Source of the DNA: Marinobacter nanhaiticus D15-8W
GTDB taxonomy: Bacteria > Pseudomonadota > Gammaproteobacteria > Pseudomonadales > Oleiphilaceae
DNA: 64,000 nt
Reading direction: 5' to 3'
NCBI RefSeq assembly: GCF_036511935.1
Contig: NZ_AP028878.1
Span: 1,116,001 to 1,180,000 of the forward strand
Below the pieces are notes generated by a model. The model made no database searches, had not been told where the DNA came from, and worked only from the letters and a program-made list of their open reading frames with translations. Below are positions 1 to 8,797 of the stretch, piece by piece. Both the position numbers and the translations under genes were made by a program. Position 1 is the stretch's first letter; each line of letters opens with the position of its first letter.

Positions 1-1508
1 TTCCGCTCCGTCAACTGGATGTTCAACGGCATCCCGCTCAGGTGGGCACCGACCACGGCCACCGCGATCATGTCGTTGGCATCGCTGGCTATAAAAGGCG
101 CTTCGGGCTGACGATCACGGTCGGTAGCGCCAATCGGCGTCGGGTAGGCGTTCATCCACAGCCCGGCGATCTGCTGGAGATCCGCGTCCCGCCAGGCGCC
201 GCTGATCAACGTTTGCCCGAACGGCAAACCGTCGGTTCGAAACCCCGCAGGGATCGCCAGTGCGCTCATATCGGCGAGATTGACGAAATTGGTGTAGGTG
301 CCCAGCAAGCTGTTGACGCCCACCGGATCGGCTTCGACCTGGGCCCGGGTCGGTGTGATTGGCGCCGTGGGCACCAGTAGGGCGTCCGTTTCGGCCAGCA
401 ACTGGTCAATGCTCCTGACCAGGGCCTCCTTGCGATACATCGCCTTGAAGGTGTCCGTTGCCGAGAACTGGCTGGCTTTTTCGATGATGCCCCGAACCAC
501 CGGGTTCATGCTGTCCGCATGATCAGCCATAAAATCTTCCACGGCCGCATGCCGTTCGGCCACCCAGGGCCCTTCATAGAGCAATGCGGCCAGCGCGAAC
601 AACGGCGAGAAGTCGACAGGCATCAGCGTATAGCCCAGCGCCTTCCACTGTTCGAGGGTGACCTGCCAGGCGGCCTCGTTTTGCGTATCACCAAACCAGT
701 CTGGGTTCGCCGGCACGGCAAGCCGCCGGATAACGCCCGGCCTGCGGATCGCCGGTTCGTCTGTCGAGAAAGCGGCTGGATGCGCCCGCGAAAATGGATC
801 CGCCGGTTCAGGTATCGCCACCAGATCAAAGACGGTGCGCGAATCTTCCAGGGTGTGCGCAAAAATGGACACGCAGTCCAGCGTGCGGCAGGCGGGAACC
901 ACCCCGTTGATACTGATTGCACCTTTAGTGGGCTTGAGGCCTACCAGGTTATTGAGACCCGCAGGTACGCGCCCGGACCCCGCCGTGTCTGTTCCCAGTG
1001 CGAAGGGCACCAGGCCGCGCGCCACGACCGAAGCTGAGCCCGAACTGGACCCGCCGCTAATGACTTCGCTGTCGAAGCTATTGGGCACCGCACCATAGGG
1101 CGACCGCGCACCCACGAGGCCCGTGGCAAACTGGTCCAGGTTGGTCTTGCCCATCACGATCGCTCCGGCGGCCTTTAGCCGGGCGACGACGACAGCATCG
1201 TGCTCCGGTGTGTAGGCGAATGCCGGGCACGCGGCCGTCGTCTCGAAACCCACCACATCGATGTTGTCCTTCACCGCAAATGGAATGCCGTAAAGGGGCA
1301 GGCGGCTGTGATCACCTTCGGCGCATTCCAGTCGATGGGCCAGCTCCGCCAGGCTGGCTTCGAGTTGGTCCGGACTGATCACGCTGATCCAGGCGCTATC
1401 GTTACTATCCAGCGAGGTCTGCAGGTCGCCGAGCAACTGCGCCGGTGTACTGCTTCCCTGGTAGGCCTGCTGCCAGTCGCTGATCGTCCATCCGAGTATG
1501 TCGGGCAT
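1..1508 (-). CDS. atzF: allophanate hydrolase (amidase-signature family), C-terminus beyond window
   Basis: This amidase-signature enzyme should hydrolyse allophanate to ammonia and CO2 in the cytoplasm, the second step of the urea carboxylase route. The reading frame is open from the ATG at 1508 to the window edge, so about 502 residues are visible and the C-terminal domain is cut. The Ser-cisSer-Lys triad is in place: Lys in PFAVKDNID, cis-Ser in SGGSSSGSA and the nucleophile in GTDTAGSGR. The stretches TTAACPAFAYTPEH and KTNLDQFATGLVG are typical of AtzF rather than of GatA. AGGATGA lies just upstream of the start. It is divergent from the urea transporter operon and shares a TTGTATAC motif with it. 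Urea carboxylase is not in view and may lie further left. Confidence 0.88.
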   Translation of the reverse strand, partial: MPDILGWTISDWQQAYQGSSTPAQLLGDLQTSLDSNDSAWISVISPDQLEASLAELAHRLECAEGDHSRLPLYGIPFAVKDNIDVVGFETTAACPAFAYTPEHDAVVVARLKAAGAIVMGKTNLDQFATGLVGARSPYGAVPNSFDSEVISGGSSSGSASVVARGLVPFALGTDTAGSGRVPAGLNNLVGLKPTKGAISINGVVPACRTLDCVSIFAHTLEDSRTVFDLVAIPEPADPFSRAHPAAFSTDEPAIRRPGVIRRLAVPANPDWFGDTQNEAAWQVTLEQWKALGYTLMPVDFSPLFALAALLYEGPWVAERHAAVEDFMADHADSMNPVVRGIIEKASQFSATDTFKAMYRKEALVRSIDQLLAETDALLVPTAPITPTRAQVEADPVGVNSLLGTYTNFVNLADMSALAIPAGFRTDGLPFGQTLISGAWRDADLQQIAGLWMNAYPTPIGATDRDRQPEAPFIASDANDMIAVAVVGAHLSGMPLNIQLTER

Positions 1509-1531
1509 CGATTCATCCTTTCGCTATCAAC

Positions 1532-1541
1532 TTGTATACAA
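1532..1541. promoter_or_regulatory. palindromic operator TTGTATACAA upstream of allophanate hydrolase
   Basis: This perfect 10-bp palindrome lies 24 bp upstream of the amidase start. Palindromes built on GTATAC are typical of GntR/FadR-type regulators. A related TTGTATACTAA occurs at 1880-1890 before urtA. The regulator itself is not in the window, so the assignment is an inference. Confidence 0.45.
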
Positions 1542-1879
1542 CCTGTCTGTAGCGGGCTATGGCAATGCCCGTGCCATGGCGGATGTTGCTCCCTAAGTCA
1601 TTAACCACAAAAGAAATTGCTTTTTTGTGGCGCAGAAGCTGGCGAGAAACGTGCACTACGGATGCGCGCCATCCCGGGTAGAGGGCCAAACGAGTGCAGA
1701 AAATAGGCCGTTGGGTTACGGAAACTTTGGCGTGTTCTAACTCCCTGCTTTTATTTGAATTTGAGACAGGTGCCCGATTTCGGACGGCGGTCCACTGGAT
1801 GCACGATATTGGTGCGCTAATCGTGTGGCTGGTCCCATAAAGGGCATGGTGTGTCGTGGGTAGTGATCGAAAAACAGGC

Positions 1880-1890
1880 TTGTATACTAA
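1880..1890. promoter_or_regulatory. second TTGTATAC motif, upstream of urtA
   Basis: TTGTATACTAA repeats eight of the ten bases of the site near the divergent amidase. It lies about 115 bp before the urtA start codon, where a promoter or operator would be expected. Shared control by one GntR-type regulator is inferred. Confidence 0.35.
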
Positions 1891-2003
1891 TTAAGTGTCT
1901 GAACTAGCTGGTTTATTTTCCTGCTGGAATGGTGGATGCAATCGCAGTACTGCGTTTTGAAATGTTGCGAAACCAATCAGGACAGGAAAATAGGACGCAC
2001 AAC

Positions 2004-3311
2004 ATGACTATTAAAAAACACCTCAAGACCGGGTTCTCTGCCCTAGCGCTCTCCCTCACGATTTCCACGGCTGCCACAGCGGCCGACGAAGGTCCGATCA
2101 AGGTCGGTATCCTGCACTCACTCTCCGGCACCATGGCGATCAGTGAGTCCACCCTGAAAGACACCATGCTGATGCTGATCGAGAAGCAGAACGCCGAAGG
2201 CGGTGTGATGGGCCGTCAGCTCGAGCCGGTCGTGGTCGACCCGGCCTCCAACTGGCCGCTGTTCGCCGAGAAGGCCCGCGAACTGCTGGCTAAGGAAAAA
2301 GTCGACGTGATCTTCGGCAACTGGACCTCCGTGTCCCGTAAGTCGGTCCTCCCTGTCGTGGAAGAGCTGAACGGGCTGCTGTTCTACCCGGTCCAGTACG
2401 AAGGTGAAGAGTCTTCCGAGAACGTGTTCTACACCGGCGCTGCGCCCAACCAGCAGGCGATCCCGGCGGTTGACTACCTGATGAACGAAGTGGGCGTTAA
2501 GCGCTGGGTTCTTGCAGGCACCGACTACGTCTACCCGCGCACTACCAACAAGATCCTCGAGACCTACCTGAAGGATCACGGCGTGGCGCAGGAAGACATC
2601 ATGATCAACTACACGCCGTTCGGTCACTCCAACTGGCAGTCCATCGTTTCCGACATCAAGAAGTTCGGCAGCGCCGGTAAGAAGACCGCCGTCGTCTCCA
2701 CCATCAACGGTGACGCCAACGTGCCGTTCTACCGCGAGCTGGCCAACCAGGGCATCGATGCCGCCGATATCCCGGTGGTTGCCTTCTCCGTGGGTGAGCA
2801 GGAACTCTCCGGTATCGACACCGGCCCGCTGGTAGGCCACCTGGCTGCCTGGAACTACTTCATGAGTGTCGATGCCGACGCCAACTACGACTTCATCGAC
2901 CAGTGGATCGAGTACACCGGCAAGGAAGATGCCGTGACCAACGATCCGATGGAAGCGCACTACATCGGCTTCAACATGTACATCGAAGCGGTCAAGAAAG
3001 CCGGCACCACCGACGTGGATGCGGTCAAGGACGCCATCATTGGTGTCTCCGTACCCAACCTGACCGGCGGCTACGCCACCATGATGCCCAACCACCACAT
3101 CACCAAGCCGGTCCTCATCGGCGAAATCCAGGACAACGGCCAGTTCTCCGTAGTCTGGCAGACCCCGTCCACCGTGGCTGGCGATGCCTGGTCTGACTTC
3201 CTGCCGGGTTCCAAGGACCTGATCAGCGACTGGCGCAAGCCCCTGTTCTGCGGCAACTACAACGTGGTCGAGAAGACCTGCGGCGGCAAGGCCGAAGTTG
3301 CAGCGCAATAA
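2004..3311 (+). CDS. urtA: urea ABC transporter substrate-binding protein
   Basis: This is the periplasmic urea-binding protein that feeds the UrtBCDE importer. The 435-residue product begins with a Sec signal (MTIKKHLKTGFSALALSL, with cleavage near ATAA). It continues with the type I periplasmic-binding fold, including KVGILHSLSGTMAISE and VVDPASNWPLFAEKA, which are typical of UrtA/AmiC-like proteins. The length matches the family. The ATG at 2004 is preferred over the upstream in-frame start at 1929 because it follows AGGAAAATAGGA and begins the signal peptide. It is the first gene of the urt-ure series, and a hairpin follows it before urtB. Confidence 0.95.
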   Translation: MTIKKHLKTGFSALALSLTISTAATAADEGPIKVGILHSLSGTMAISESTLKDTMLMLIEKQNAEGGVMGRQLEPVVVDPASNWPLFAEKARELLAKEKVDVIFGNWTSVSRKSVLPVVEELNGLLFYPVQYEGEESSENVFYTGAAPNQQAIPAVDYLMNEVGVKRWVLAGTDYVYPRTTNKILETYLKDHGVAQEDIMINYTPFGHSNWQSIVSDIKKFGSAGKKTAVVSTINGDANVPFYRELANQGIDAADIPVVAFSVGEQELSGIDTGPLVGHLAAWNYFMSVDADANYDFIDQWIEYTGKEDAVTNDPMEAHYIGFNMYIEAVKKAGTTDVDAVKDAIIGVSVPNLTGGYATMMPNHHITKPVLIGEIQDNGQFSVVWQTPSTVAGDAWSDFLPGSKDLISDWRKPLFCGNYNVVEKTCGGKAEVAAQ

Positions 3312-3341
3312 GTTCCAGGCCGGATAGGCCATTGAACCGAC

Positions 3342-3370
3342 GGCGGGCGCTGGACATACCAGGGCCCGCC
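3342..3370 (+). terminator. stem-loop in the urtA-urtB gap (attenuator-like)
   Basis: The arms GGCGGGCGCTGG (3342-3353) and CCAGGGCCCGCC (3359-3370) pair over 12 positions with one mismatch around a 5-nt loop. No T-run follows, so it may stabilise the urtA mRNA 3' end or terminate only partly. Such hairpins commonly keep binding-protein expression above that of permease genes. Confidence 0.5.
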
Positions 3371-3424
3371 CATTCCGGCGCCAACCCGGAACAGATTCAA
3401 AGACAATAACCAAGGAAAGCCATC

Positions 3425-5047
3425 ATGAGCATCACCCGATCGCTCAAACAGCTGCTTATGGCCTGCCTGCTGACGTTGCCCGCCCTCGTCCATGCCCAGG
3501 CGAGTGATGAGCAGGCGCAGTCGTTGCTGAAGCAACTGGCCGACGCGTCCTACGCGGAGAAGGGCCGCATTATCAACGACATCGCAGGCAGTGGTGACGA
3601 AAGGGCCCGGCAATGGCTCGAAGCCTTCGCCGACGGCAAGCTGGCCCGGGTGGAAGAGGACACAGATGTCGCCCCGGCCGATACCTTCGTGATCGTACTC
3701 GAAAACCGCGGCCGGGACTGGACCGTGGCCGACGCCCTGACCGGCGACGAAATCGGCGAAATCTCCCGCCGTAACCTCGATTCGATCCGCATCAACAACG
3801 CCCTGCGCGGCGAACTGGACGGCATCCTGTCCGTCATCGATCTCAAGGTGGACGACCCCGAACAGCGACTCGCCGCCGCCCGCGGGCTCCGTGGCAGTGT
3901 GGACGACGCCATGGTCGAGAACCTCTCCGAACTCATGGCGGAAGAAGAGAACAACAGCGTGAAAGCCGCGCTGGAAGAAGCCATCGCCATCTACCGTGTG
4001 GAAGAGCTGGGCGACGTTGACGCCGTCGAGACCCTCTCCGGCAGCCTGAACTCCCAGGCGCGGGCCGCACTCAATGCCGCCTCGCGCAGCGATGATGCCG
4101 CCCTGGCCAAGGCCGCGAAAGAAGCCATGGTCAGCATTGAGCAGAAACTGAAAATGAATCGTGCCGCCGAGACCCTGTACTTCGGCCTGTCACTCGGTTC
4201 CGTGCTGGTGCTGGCTGCCATCGGGCTTGCCATCACCTTCGGGGTCATGGGCGTCATCAACATGGCCCACGGCGAGCTGATCATGCTCGGCGCCTACACC
4301 ACCTGGGGCATGCAGCAACTGCTGCCGGGCCAGCCGGGGCTGGCCCTGATCCTGTCGATCCCGGCGGGCTTCCTGGTTGCTGCGCTCGCAGGTATTGCTA
4401 TCGAGCGCAGCGTCATCCAGTTCCTCAAGGGGCGCCCGCTGGAAACCCTGTTGGCCACCTTCGGTATCAGCCTGATCCTGCAACAACTGGTGCGGACGGT
4501 CATTTCCCCGCTCAACCGCACGGTGATTACGCCGGAGTGGATGAGCGGGTCGTTCATGGTGAACGAAGGCCTCTTCCTGACCCTGAACCGCCTCTACATC
4601 ATCGGCTTCTCGCTGGTGGTCTTCGCCGGCCTGATGCTGATCATGCGCAAGACCCGCCTCGGACTGGAAGTGCGCGCGGTCACCCAGAACCGGGCCATGG
4701 CGCGCTCCATGGGCATCAAGGCTACCCGGGTGGACATCATGACCTTCGCCTTGGGCTCCGGTGTAGCGGGCCTGGCGGGTGTGGCCCTGTCGCAGATCAC
4801 CAACGTCGGCCCCAACCTGGGCCAGAACTACATCATCGACTCGTTCATGGTGGTGGTGTTCGGCGGCGTGGGTAACCTCTGGGGCACGCTGGTCGCCGGC
4901 CTTTCACTCGGCACGATCAACCAGTTGCTGGAACCCTGGGCAGGCGCCGTCCTGGCCAAGATCCTGGTGCTGGTCTTCATCATCCTGTTCATCCAGAAAC
5001 GCCCGCGCGGACTCTTTCCGCAAAAGGGCCGTGCGGCGGAGGGTTGA
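3425..5047 (+). CDS. urtB: urea ABC transporter permease UrtB (long form)
   Basis: This is one of two inner-membrane permease subunits of the urea importer (LivH-like). The 540-residue product has a signal peptide (to about residue 25, ALVHAQA) and a roughly 210-residue, helix-rich, HEAT-like extension expected in the periplasm. The permease domain starts near residue 245 (LSLGSVLVLAAIGLAITFG), with the conserved NMAHGELIMLGAY and FGGVGNLWGTLVAG. The long N-terminal form is usual for proteobacterial UrtB. The start follows AAGGAAAG. The next gene, urtC, begins three bases after its stop. Confidence 0.95.
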   Translation: MSITRSLKQLLMACLLTLPALVHAQASDEQAQSLLKQLADASYAEKGRIINDIAGSGDERARQWLEAFADGKLARVEEDTDVAPADTFVIVLENRGRDWTVADALTGDEIGEISRRNLDSIRINNALRGELDGILSVIDLKVDDPEQRLAAARGLRGSVDDAMVENLSELMAEEENNSVKAALEEAIAIYRVEELGDVDAVETLSGSLNSQARAALNAASRSDDAALAKAAKEAMVSIEQKLKMNRAAETLYFGLSLGSVLVLAAIGLAITFGVMGVINMAHGELIMLGAYTTWGMQQLLPGQPGLALILSIPAGFLVAALAGIAIERSVIQFLKGRPLETLLATFGISLILQQLVRTVISPLNRTVITPEWMSGSFMVNEGLFLTLNRLYIIGFSLVVFAGLMLIMRKTRLGLEVRAVTQNRAMARSMGIKATRVDIMTFALGSGVAGLAGVALSQITNVGPNLGQNYIIDSFMVVVFGGVGNLWGTLVAGLSLGTINQLLEPWAGAVLAKILVLVFIILFIQKRPRGLFPQKGRAAEG

Positions 5048-5050
5048 TCG

Positions 5051-6214
5051 ATGTCGACTACAAACACCAGCTATTCCCAATCCTGGCTGACGCGGCCCTT
5101 TACCGAGCGTTCCACCCAGATCTTCCTGGGTGTGCTCTTCGCCGCCATGGCGGTGGTTACCTTCCTGCATGTGGCGATGCCGCAGGACAGCGCGCTCTAT
5201 GTGAGCTCCTACACCGTCACGTTGTTGGGCAAGTACCTGTGCTATGCGCTGCTGGCGGTCGCGGTGGACCTGGTCTGGGGTTATCTCGGTATCCTCAGCC
5301 TGGGCCACGGGGCGTTCTTCGCGCTCGGCGGTTATGCCATGGGCATGTACCTGATGCGCCAGATCGGCGATCGCGGTGTCTACGGCGACCCGGTCCTGCC
5401 TGACTTCATGGTGTTCCTGAACTGGGAGTCGCTGCCCTGGTACTGGCACGGCTTCGACATGGCCTGGTTTGCCTTCGTGATGGTGCTGCTGGCGCCGGGC
5501 ATTCTGGCCCTGGTGTTCGGCTTCCTGGCGTTCCGTTCGCGGGTGACCGGCGTCTACCTGTCGATCATCACCCAGGCGCTGACCTTTGCCCTGATGCTGG
5601 CCTTCTTCCGCAACGAGATGGGCTTTGGCGGCAATAACGGCCTGACTGACTTCAAGGACATCCTTGGCTTCGACCTGCGCACCGACGCCACGCGCCTCGG
5701 CCTGTTCCTGGCTACCGGCGTCGCGTTGGCTATCGGTTACGTGATCTGCCGCGCCATTGTCGGCTCCAAGCTGGGCCGGGTGAGCGTGGCCTGCCGCGAT
5801 GCTGAGGCCCGCACGCGCTTTATCGGCTACCGGGTGGAGCGGGTGCAGCTGTTCGTGTTCGTCGTCTCCGCCATGCTGGCGGGTGTCGCCGGCTCTCTCT
5901 ATGTGCCGCAGGTGGGCATCATCAACCCCAGCGAATTCTCGCCGCTGTTCTCCATCGAGATCGTGGTGTGGGTGGCCCTGGGCGGACGCGCCACGCTCTA
6001 CGGCGCGGTGATCGGTGCGCTAATCGTCAACTACGCCAAGACCGTGTTCACCGGTGTCATGCCAGACGCCTGGCTGTTCGCCTTGGGTGCGCTGTTCGTG
6101 CTGGTGACGGTATTCCTGCCCAAGGGCATTGCCGGCCTGCTGCCAGGCTTCAGGAAAAAACAGCAGGATGACGACCCGAAAACCACCGGCACCGAACGGG
6201 AGGCCACCGCATGA
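5051..6214 (+). CDS. urtC: urea ABC transporter permease UrtC
   Basis: This is the second permease subunit (LivM-like) of the urea importer, 387 residues with about ten membrane segments. It carries the family stretches YLGILSLGHGAFFALGGY, GFGGNNGLTDFK and VALGGRATLYGAVIGA. The C-terminal tail is short, polar and lysine-rich. It starts three bases after the urtB stop and overlaps urtD by four bases, so translation is probably coupled. Confidence 0.95.
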   Translation: MSTTNTSYSQSWLTRPFTERSTQIFLGVLFAAMAVVTFLHVAMPQDSALYVSSYTVTLLGKYLCYALLAVAVDLVWGYLGILSLGHGAFFALGGYAMGMYLMRQIGDRGVYGDPVLPDFMVFLNWESLPWYWHGFDMAWFAFVMVLLAPGILALVFGFLAFRSRVTGVYLSIITQALTFALMLAFFRNEMGFGGNNGLTDFKDILGFDLRTDATRLGLFLATGVALAIGYVICRAIVGSKLGRVSVACRDAEARTRFIGYRVERVQLFVFVVSAMLAGVAGSLYVPQVGIINPSEFSPLFSIEIVVWVALGGRATLYGAVIGALIVNYAKTVFTGVMPDAWLFALGALFVLVTVFLPKGIAGLLPGFRKKQQDDDPKTTGTEREATA

Positions 6215-7035
6215 GCATTATGACGGAGCTGACCCAGCGCGACCGGGTCTTCGACTTCCTCACCCCGACGGCGTCACCAGTGGACGTCCGTCATGGCCCG
6301 ATCCTCTACCTGGAGGATGTGACCGTCAGCTTTGACGGCTTCAAGGCGATCAACAACCTAAACCTGACCATCGACGACGGCGAACTGCGCTGCATCATCG
6401 GCCCCAACGGCGCGGGCAAGACCACGATGATGGACATCATCACCGGCAAGACCCGCCCGGATGTGGGCTCGGTCTGGTTTGGCAGCCGCCACAACCTGCT
6501 GACCATGAACGAGCCGGACATCGCCAGCCTCGGTATCGGCCGTAAATTCCAGAAGCCCACGGTGTTCGAAGCGCTCACCGTATTCGAGAACCTGGAATTG
6601 GCCATGGCGGCGGACAAGCGGGTACTCCCCACGCTGACCGCGCGCATGAATGGTGAAACAAAGGACCGTATCGAGGAGGTTCTTGGCACCATCGGCCTCA
6701 CCGAGCTGCGCAACCGCGAGGCGGGCATCCTCTCCCACGGCCAGAAACAGTGGCTTGAGATCGGCATGCTGCTGATGCAGAAGCCGCGCCTGCTCCTGGT
6801 GGACGAACCCGTCGCTGGCATGACCGAACAGGAAATGGAACGTACCGCCGAACTGCTCACCAGCCTCGCCGGTAAACAGTCTGTCGTCGTGGTCGAGCAT
6901 GATATGGGCTTCGTCCGCTCCATCGCCCGCACGGTCACCGTGCTGCACCAGGGCAGCGTGCTGGCGGAAGGTTCCATGGATCAGGTGTCCAATGATCCCA
7001 AGGTCATCGAAGTCTATCTGGGGGAGGGCGCCTGA
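6211..7035 (+). CDS. urtD: urea ABC transporter ATP-binding protein UrtD
   Basis: This ATPase subunit of the urea importer is LivG-like, 274 residues. It has Walker A GPNGAGKTT, a signature region LSHGQKQWLEIG in place of canonical LSGGQ (usual for UrtD), Walker B LLLVDEPVAGM and switch His VVVVEHDMGF. The roughly 30-residue N-terminal tail before the ABC domain is common in this family. It overlaps urtC by ATGA and shares one base with the urtE start. Confidence 0.95.
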   Translation: MSIMTELTQRDRVFDFLTPTASPVDVRHGPILYLEDVTVSFDGFKAINNLNLTIDDGELRCIIGPNGAGKTTMMDIITGKTRPDVGSVWFGSRHNLLTMNEPDIASLGIGRKFQKPTVFEALTVFENLELAMAADKRVLPTLTARMNGETKDRIEEVLGTIGLTELRNREAGILSHGQKQWLEIGMLLMQKPRLLLVDEPVAGMTEQEMERTAELLTSLAGKQSVVVVEHDMGFVRSIARTVTVLHQGSVLAEGSMDQVSNDPKVIEVYLGEGA

Positions 7036-7751
7036 TGCTCAAGATCGAAAAACTCAACCAGTTCTACGGCGAGAGCCACACCCTCTGGGACCTGGATCTG
7101 GACGTACCCAAGGGCCAGTGCACCTGTGTCATGGGCCGTAACGGCGTAGGCAAGACCACGCTGATGAAGTGCGTCATGGGCGAAGAACTGGTGAAGGACG
7201 GACGCATTATCTACGGAGGTGACGAGAGCGGCGCGGGGGGTGAAGACCTGACCCGACGCCGGTTGGAAGACCGCGCCGCGCTCGGCATCGGCTACGTACC
7301 CCAGGGCCGGCAGATCTTCCCGTTGCTCACGGTGGAAGAAAACCTGCGCGTGGGCCTCGCCGCTCGCGCGGATGGCAGCAAGCAGATCCCCGAACGGATC
7401 TACGAGCTGTTCCCCGTGCTCAAGGAGATGAAGAATCGCCGCGGCGGCGACCTCTCCGGTGGCCAGCAACAGCAACTGGCCATTGGCCGGGCGCTGGTGA
7501 TCGAGCCCAAGCTGCTGATCCTCGACGAGCCGGGCGAGGGCATCCAGCCCAACATCGTCGCGCAGATCGGTGAGGTTATCCGCCGATTGATTGAGGAGGA
7601 CAACCTGACCGTCCTGCTGGTGGAGCAGAAACTGCCGTTCGCCCGCAAGTATGCGGACAAGTTCGCGATCATGGACCGGGGCCGCCGCGTGGCCGAAGGG
7701 GACATCGCCGAGCTGTCCGACGAACTCATCAAACAGCACCTGACGGTATGA
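7035..7751 (+). CDS. urtE: urea ABC transporter ATP-binding protein UrtE
   Basis: This is the second ATPase of the urea importer (LivF-like), 238 residues. Walker A is GRNGVGKTT, the signature is LSGGQQQQLAIGRAL, and Walker B with its flank is LLILDEPGEGIQPN, the EGIQPN form that marks UrtE. The start overlaps the urtD stop by one base and the stop overlaps ureD by four. This ties transporter and urease genes into one transcription unit. Confidence 0.95.
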   Translation: MLKIEKLNQFYGESHTLWDLDLDVPKGQCTCVMGRNGVGKTTLMKCVMGEELVKDGRIIYGGDESGAGGEDLTRRRLEDRAALGIGYVPQGRQIFPLLTVEENLRVGLAARADGSKQIPERIYELFPVLKEMKNRRGGDLSGGQQQQLAIGRALVIEPKLLILDEPGEGIQPNIVAQIGEVIRRLIEEDNLTVLLVEQKLPFARKYADKFAIMDRGRRVAEGDIAELSDELIKQHLTV

Positions 7752-8668
7752 CGATCTTCACGCCGCTGGCCGCCAACGTGGACCCGGGCCGCGAATCCGC
7801 CAACGATTCCGGCCATCGCTTCGATACCGGGCGTCGCTGGGCGGCGTCCATCGAGCTGGGTTTCGAGTCCCGGCGTGAACAGTTGCAGCCCGTCACCCGC
7901 CTGACCCGCCGCCGGCACTACGGCCCGCTGCGGGTGCAGAAGCCGTTCTACCCCGAAGGCAAGACCCGCTGCTGCCACGTCTACCTGCTGCACCCACCGG
8001 GTGGTCTGGTGAGCGGCGATGCCCTGCATATCAAGGCGAATATCCAAACCGGCGCCCACGCCCTGCTCACCACGCCCGCCGCCGCCAAACTCTACAAGGC
8101 CGACAGCCACGGCGTGGCCTGGGGCCAGCACACCCAACTGATCGTCGAAGACGGCGCCACCCTCGAATGGCTCCCCCAGGAAACCCTGGCCTTCGACGGC
8201 TCCCGCGGCGAACAGACCACCACCATCGACCTAAGTGGAAGCGCCCGCTGCATCGGCTGGGAAATCCTGGCCCTGGGCCGACCGGTGGGGGATCTGCCCT
8301 TCGTCAGTGGCCACCTGGAACAACGCTTCCGCCTGACCCGCGACGGCCGCCCCCTGTGGATCGAACGCCAGCCCATGGACCCGAAGCACCCGAGATTCAA
8401 AGGCCCTTGGGGCCAGGGCGGCAGCACTGTCCAGGGCACGTTATGGGTCGTGGGACTGGACGATGAAAGCGAGGCGATAGAAGCGCTGCGTGAGCAGATC
8501 ACCGTATCACCGCGATGGGCCGTCACCCGCCGCCGCGGCGTATTGCTCCTCCGCTACCTCGGCAACGAACGCAACGAAGCCTGGGCGATATGCCAGCAGG
8601 CATGGGAAATCCTCAGACCAAGATTGACCGGTTACGAGGCGCACATACCCAGGATTTGGATGACATAA
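7748..8668 (+). CDS. ureD: urease accessory protein UreD
   Basis: This chaperone binds apo-urease and, with UreF and UreG, forms the complex that delivers nickel. The 306-residue product has the family features TRRRHYGPLRVQKPFYPE, HPPGGLVSGD and LTTPAAAKLYK. It is translationally coupled to urtE (ATGA overlap). It is separated from ureA by about 730 bp of repeats, an unusual break in a urease operon. Confidence 0.94.
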   Translation: MTIFTPLAANVDPGRESANDSGHRFDTGRRWAASIELGFESRREQLQPVTRLTRRRHYGPLRVQKPFYPEGKTRCCHVYLLHPPGGLVSGDALHIKANIQTGAHALLTTPAAAKLYKADSHGVAWGQHTQLIVEDGATLEWLPQETLAFDGSRGEQTTTIDLSGSARCIGWEILALGRPVGDLPFVSGHLEQRFRLTRDGRPLWIERQPMDPKHPRFKGPWGQGGSTVQGTLWVVGLDDESEAIEALREQITVSPRWAVTRRRGVLLLRYLGNERNEAWAICQQAWEILRPRLTGYEAHIPRIWMT

Positions 8669-8680
8669 AAGACGAGAGAT

Positions 8681-8780
8681 GTGTCGGGTTACGCTCCGCT
8701 TTTACGCCCTTGGGTGAACCCGACCTACGAGGTTGAACTCGGGGAAACGTAGGTCGGGTTAGCAAAGCGTAACCCGACAC
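8681..8780. repeat. REP-like inverted repeat after ureD
   Basis: The ends GTGTCGGGTTACGCT and AGCGTAACCCGACAC are perfect 15-bp inverted repeats about 100 bp apart. Inner copies of the GGTCGGGTT/AACCCGACC core lie between them. This matches the widespread GTAGGTCGGGTTAGC-type REP sequences of proteobacteria. It could form a long hairpin just after the ureD stop. Confidence 0.75.
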
Positions 8781-8797
8781 CCCGTCTCCAAAAAACA

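Larger units (their letters stand above)
1509..2003. other. divergent intergenic region, atzF / urtA
   Basis: This 495-bp non-coding region separates two divergent nitrogen operons. It holds the TTGTATACAA site near atzF, an inverted repeat CCACAAAA/TTTTGTGG at 1605-1630, and the half-conserved TTGTATACTAA at 1880-1890. No convincing sigma-54 element was found by eye. Confidence 0.6.

Noticed and set aside
2118..3413. Long open frame of 431 codons on the minus strand opposite urtA
   Set aside because: It is the antisense shadow of a clear urtA gene; the protein is biased in Val, Gly, Asp and His and has no domain.
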